Of a stretch of 18,392 nt of DNA, positions 14,574 through 18,392 are shown piece by piece (position 1 is the first letter of the stretch; every line of letters begins with the position of its first letter). Location of the stretch: positions 1-18,392 of the forward strand of contig JAYREU010000006.1 in assembly GCA_041908765.1 (NCBI GenBank), read 5' to 3'. Below the pieces are notes generated by a model that was not told where the DNA came from, did not search any database, and saw only the letters and a program-made list of their open reading frames with translations. The translations under genes and the position numbers were made by a program. The stretch comes from CAYUST01 sp041908765. GTDB taxonomy: Bacteria > Patescibacteriota > Gracilibacteria > Absconditabacterales > Absconditicoccaceae.

Positions 14574-15782
14574 TTATGTGAACGAACTAATAGATAGTCC
14601 GTTGAGAAATGCTTTTCGTTCCATGGTCTTTTTGCCTGCAGGCGTCACACGCAGTGAAATAACTGCAGGATGCAATGCATAGGTAGCAGAGAAGAGAGGC
14701 ATATGTTGAGAACGTTGATACTCAGTCAAATCGAGCACTATATGTTCGATCGTTATTCTTTTATCTCACACAAAGAAGTGAAGCTTGGGCCAGAGGAAAA
14801 ATGCTCTCCAACGTGCATATACTTCTGATAAGGGAAGCACCAAAGGGTCGAAGAGACCATCTTCTTTGGTAAGTTTATGGCATACGGCGGTAGAGGAGGA
14901 ACTTTGAGGCTTGGGGATGATAGTACCTTGTTTCCATTGCCAGACAGTATCTGCCAAGAGTGTAGGTCACTGCATCTTGCATGCTTCTATCAGATCCGCT
15001 ACCGTCCAGGTGAAGGGGAGGGGAATAGTAAGTTGGGCAAGGATTGGGCCTGTATCCAGTCCTTCATCCATGAGCATGATAGTAATACCAGAAGTATTTT
15101 GTGCATCCAAGAAAACCGATTGCAACGGCGTCGCGCCACGATATGCAGGCAGGAGTGATCCATGCACATTGATTGGCCCCAAACGAGGAATGGACAATAC
15201 CGATGCAGGCAGTATTTTCCCATAGGCAATAACTACAAAAATATCAGGACGTAGGTGCGTGAGTTGTTCAGTGACAAAGATGGCATCATCACGGTGTGTT
15301 TTATGATCCTCACGAAGCGTACGAGGAGTAAAGATGGGTATCTGATAAGCCTTTTCCTCTAGCCAACGCGCAATGATATTTTTCTGCAGATGCATACCTC
15401 TGCCGATGGGTTGTTCGGGCACCGTGACTACTCCTACTACTTCATATCTAGGATCATGGAGGAGTTGTTCCAAAAAAGGTATGCCAATAGCAGCACTACC
15501 AAAAAACACTACACGCAAAACAGGTGGATCATAGGTGATCTGATGTGCAGGACGACAATGATATATTCTCCTCAATGCGAGCGACCATCAGTGCAAAAAT
15601 CCATATCTCTGCAGACTAAGCACCGCATAAGCACTACAATGGGGCTCGTGCGCACAGACACGTCCGTGCAATCGATAACGCAAAAATCATCTATCAGGCG
15701 AAAGCGTGTATTGATAGATGCGAATCAGGCCAATACTGAGAGCTACTAGGATTGTATCCATCCACGAAAGTAACTTTTGCAT
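14574..15782 (-). CDS. YidD-Fmt fusion: membrane insertion factor YidD joined to methionyl-tRNA formyltransferase
   Basis: One uninterrupted code-25 frame of 402 codons covers two families. Residues 1-87 are YidD: LIRIYQYTLSPD, the cysteines of CAHEPHCSAYA, LQRYGFLHGWSLALRRI, and the closing CRPAHQITYDPP. YidD assists membrane-protein insertion with YidC. Residues ~88-402 are a full-length formyltransferase, which formylates Met-tRNAfMet. It shows LRVVFFGSAAIGIPFLEQLL, VPEQPIGRG, the catalytic N205/H207 in INVHGSLLPAYRGATP, and D243 in MDEGLDTGPIL, then a C-terminal OB-like domain. No stop lies between them. The only in-frame internal start near the junction is a TTG at 15518 without a Shine-Dalgarno. 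Four TGA (plus coordinates 15687, 15588, 14967, 14766); stop TAA. It lies 34 bases downstream of the 506-aa membrane protein gene. A cryptic internal start yielding free Fmt cannot be excluded. Confidence 0.88.
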
Positions 15783-15816
15783 TCGGGCCTGCTGGGGAGT
15801 AAAGTAACTAAGGGAA

Positions 15817-17337
15817 CTATTTGACTATTACTTGGACATCTTTGAGACTAGGAGTATAGTACTGCATATAGAAGACTTGACCACTCGACGCGGTACCTAC
15901 TGAGGTGAGATTGTTTGCCTGGAGTTGCGCACTCAAAGGAGATCACATACATTCATAAATTGTTGCCTCTGGCGCAGTATCTATGCTGTCTGCATTTGCC
16001 CATTGTGCTAGGTTAATTTTATACCAACAACGAAGTCAGGGAATCCCCAAGTCAGGTCATTCACTCAAAATTTCTCCTGCCCAACTGATTTTGTGAGAAG
16101 AGAAATATACTGTATATCCTCTTACAGAGGCATAAGTTAGCCATCCTGAAGTATCTGTAGCAGCATCAATCGTTGGGGGAGTGAGAGATAATGCGGGTTG
16201 GGTAGGCGCACTACCTGTGTTTGATGGTTGCAATGCATCTGGTGGCGTTCTATCTTCAACGCTAGCAGTGAAGACTTCTTGTTCGATAGCTTGCTCAGGT
16301 TGTGTCGGAGAAAAGGTTTCCAAACGGAACTGCATAGTCGCACCGAGGAGCGCAGACAACGTACAGCTGACTTGTTGCCCCTGTGCAGTCGTACCGACTA
16401 TCGCAATTTGTGCGACACTTTTTTGTGGATAGGTGATGGCAGCGGTAGTAGGTGTAGTCAAGGTCTGATCGATAGTTCTACACAAAAGAGGTGCTTGCGT
16501 CATAGCTTGCTTCTTGATGGTATCCTCATTCATAAAAACCAACAAGTGTGCAAAATCAAGCAATGCTTGCTGAGATTTGGGTACTATATAATATCCCCAA
16601 TTCTCGTGTGCGAAGGTCACCCACGTATTTGTTTCACCTAGATTGTAGAAAGTATTTCCTTGTGAACCAACAAAGCTATCATTTTCAAACTCGATAAAAT
16701 TTCTTTTGAGCGTCGTACAGTCCTTGATAGGATCTTGTGCAGTGCATACGAAAGGAGTGATATTGAGTATGCTCTCGTTGTCTCATTCTTTGTCATAGAG
16801 AATGATAGATTCTCCTTCTTGTTTGACTCCATATCCTTTGGAGATAGAAAGATCAATACCCAATCCTGGAGCAGCGAAGTAATAAAAGGCAGTATTCGTA
16901 CCATCCAAAGGCTCTTGTTCAGTACGAGCTGTCACAATTTCATCTATACGGAGAATCGGTAACTCATCCTGAATGTCTACAATTTCACCTTTTACTTGCA
17001 CTTCACCACTGTATTGTTGGAGAGCTAAGAGACTACTCTTCGCACCAAACAGTTCGCCTTTTTCGTTTTCGAACGTATGCGTATAACCAGCATCAAAATT
17101 AGCTTCCTGCGTCAATGTCCCTGCACTGACTACCTTCTCACCAATCACACGTTTGACAAGCGTACTCCCAGATAATTGATCGGTGTTGTCCGTATCTTTG
17201 TTCTCATCTCCTCCCCAAAACAAATAAATAAGACCACCTCAAATTACTACCCATGAAAGGATAAGGAGCCATACGGTATATGATGATGAATGAGCATTGA
17301 TTGATCTCGCAGAACGAGTAGGATATCTTCTTTGCAT
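15817..17337 (-). CDS. membrane-anchored protein of unknown function (506 aa)
   Basis: Under code 25 the frame runs 506 codons from ATG 17337 to TAG. A basic, Ser/Arg-rich N-terminus (MQRRYPTRSARS) precedes one membrane helix (about residues 21-40, WLLILSWVVIGGLIYLFW), followed by an acidic stretch (GGDENKDTDNTD). The rest is predicted to be outside. It has a beta-rich segment (VKRVIGEKVVSAGTL, SGEVQVKGEIVDI), a middle region with scattered cysteines, a Pro/Thr-rich linker near residues 350-375 and a further folded end. I do not recognise the family. Five TGA (plus coordinates 17239, 16783, 16057, 16036, 15943). The first falls inside the membrane helix; translation under the standard code would end there. 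It is followed after 34 bases by the YidD-Fmt gene, suggesting a shared transcript. Confidence 0.85.
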
Positions 17338-17362
17338 GAGTAGAAACAGAACATTAACAAAT

Positions 17363-17386
17363 AAAAAAGTGCTGTACACACAGCAC
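17363..17386 (-). terminator. intrinsic terminator after the cation ATPase gene
   Basis: On the minus strand GTGCTGT pairs with ACAGCAC (17369-17386, loop GTGT), followed by six T (17363-17368). It lies 62 bases beyond the ATPase stop and only 25 bases before the start codon of the 506-aa protein gene. Confidence 0.88.
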
Positions 17387-17448
17387 AGAGCATAGCGAAA
17401 ATTGACCAAAATGTAAGAGGAAGCAAGGAAAATTTTAGGGTGATAAGG

Positions 17449-18392
17449 CTATTCGGTTGGCCAACGCTTTCTCCATCGCTCACGGAATATGCCATAGAGC
17501 ACTGCTCCTGCCAAGGCCATACCCCATTCTCCCATACCCAAAGGTCATGTACCAAAATAGGTGTTTGCAACGGGTAGATAGATAAACAGTAAGATACATG
17601 CGAAAGCGATACCAAGCGCCCCGAAAAGTTTTTTATTCGACCAGAAATAAGGAGAAAATAAGGGGAGTGTCCCACTACGACGAGACATAATATTCACATA
17701 CTGTGATAAGATAATGGTCACATACACCAATGATCTCGCAGATCCATTAGTTAGTGAGTCTTCAACAATTGCACTCAAGGGTAGTCCGTGCACGACAAAG
17801 TAAAGCACATACATACCGTATGCAATACCTCACATCACCAGGCCACTACATATCAGATCCAAAATATTACGTCTACGCATGATATGCTGATGTGTATCTC
17901 TCGGAGGCTGTGCCAATGCATCACGTAGGGGAGGATCCCATGCTAACGCAGCGAGCGGGAACATCTCTCCCATCAAGTCAATCGCCAAAATTTGTACGGT
18001 GATCAGTGCCAGTGGCCATCCAAATAAACCACCACATACGAGTGATATCAAGACAACCGTCAACTCTGTGAGGTTGGTGGTAATACACGAAAGCACAATC
18101 TTTTTGATGTTCTGATAAATCACTCTTCACTTTTGGATTGCATCCACCAAAGTAGCAAAACTATCATCAAGCAAGACAATCTCTGCAGCTTCTTTGGCGA
18201 CATCCGTTCAGGTCCTGCCCATTGCTACACCAATATCAGCATTTTTGAGTGCAGGCGCATCATTGACTCCATCACCCGTCACAGCTACCAACAAACCTAT
18301 TTTTTTGCAGAGTTGTACAATTCTCACTTTGTCTTCGGGAGAGACTCTTGAAAAAATCAACGCCTCATCTCAGCTTAGCTTTTGCATCACAT
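17449..18392 (-). CDS. cation-transporting P2-type ATPase, C-terminal part, cut by window edge
   Basis: The last ~314 codons of a P-type ion pump enter from the right edge. Visible are the end of the P domain (FSRVSPEDKVRIVQ, the hinge VTGDGVNDAPALKNADIGVAMG, then TGTDVAKEAAEIVLLDD), the stalk (GRVIYQNIKK), and membrane segments M5 to M10. M5 reads TTNLTELTVVLISLV. M6 reads AIDLMGEMFPLAALAWDPP, where IDL and an acidic residue four positions later resemble the ion-site pattern of Na+/K+-ATPase-type (P2C) pumps more than the NLVTD of SERCA. That suggests an alkali-cation pump, but ion choice is inference. Five TGA (plus coordinates 18370, 18208, 18127, 17830, 17545); the one at 18208 is the conserved Gly of TGTDVAK. 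Stop TAG, with a strong terminator downstream. The N-terminal actuator and nucleotide-binding domains lie outside. Confidence 0.93.

Noticed and set aside
17247..17675. 142-aa minus-strand frame between the ATPase and the 506-aa gene
   Set aside because: It overlaps both real genes in another frame and the terminator between them.
1..18392. CRISPR arrays, prophage or IS elements
   Set aside because: No regularly spaced direct repeats, no transposase, integrase or phage structural genes seen in any frame under code 25.

Overview
The window is best read as a piece of a small-genome candidate-phylum bacterium that uses genetic code 25 (UGA = glycine), i.e. Absconditabacteria (SR1) or the related Gracilibacteria (BD1-5). 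I assign 18 main reading frames, one of them a marginal 57-codon ORF. Every frame whose end lies in the window stops at TAA or TAG, never at TGA. Inside them I count 48 in-frame TGA codons, many at invariant glycines: the GRTHQIR motif of RluD, GHGVG of methionine aminopeptidase, the E-G-FLRS motif of UvrB, TGTDVAK of a P-type ATPase, and a lipobox. Under the standard code most of these genes look broken, and one (8222-8893) is invisible.

Layout. Minus strand: the cut 5' end of an unknown GC-rich gene (1-161). Plus strand: pheT (437-2944), an inverted pair of G/C-run repeats, a compact SufB/SufD-like gene and an RluD-type pseudouridine synthase (3070-4688). Next come a structured intergenic region and smpB on the minus strand (4872-5330). 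A thioredoxin-fold lipoprotein (plus, 5493-6020) and a PIN-PhoH ATPase (minus, 6154-7758) converge on back-to-back terminators. After a possible 57-aa ORF (minus) follow plus-strand genes: an NRDE/TANGO2-like protein, an eight-TPR lipoprotein, a UvrB piece with only helicase domain 2 and the UVR motif, a MazG/PRA-PH-type nucleotide pyrophosphohydrolase, map, grpE, an exported DUF4215 protein behind a strong promoter and a hairpin-rich leader, and a small membrane protein with a T/G/A-rich tail. The rest is on the minus strand: the 3' end of a P2-type cation ATPase (17449-18392), a 506-aa membrane-anchored protein (15817-17337), and one frame joining YidD to methionyl-tRNA formyltransferase (14574-15782).

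Themes. Translation and protein quality control dominate: PheT, RluD, SmpB, formyltransferase, MetAP and GrpE. Fmt and MetAP act at opposite ends of N-terminal Met processing. The envelope is represented by two lipoproteins, two TM or signal-anchored proteins, YidD and the ATPase. Shine-Dalgarno sequences are essentially absent. The most unusual features are the YidD-Fmt fusion, the domain-sized UvrB piece, the zero-TGA PhoH gene among TGA-rich neighbours, and several leader or intergenic RNA structures.
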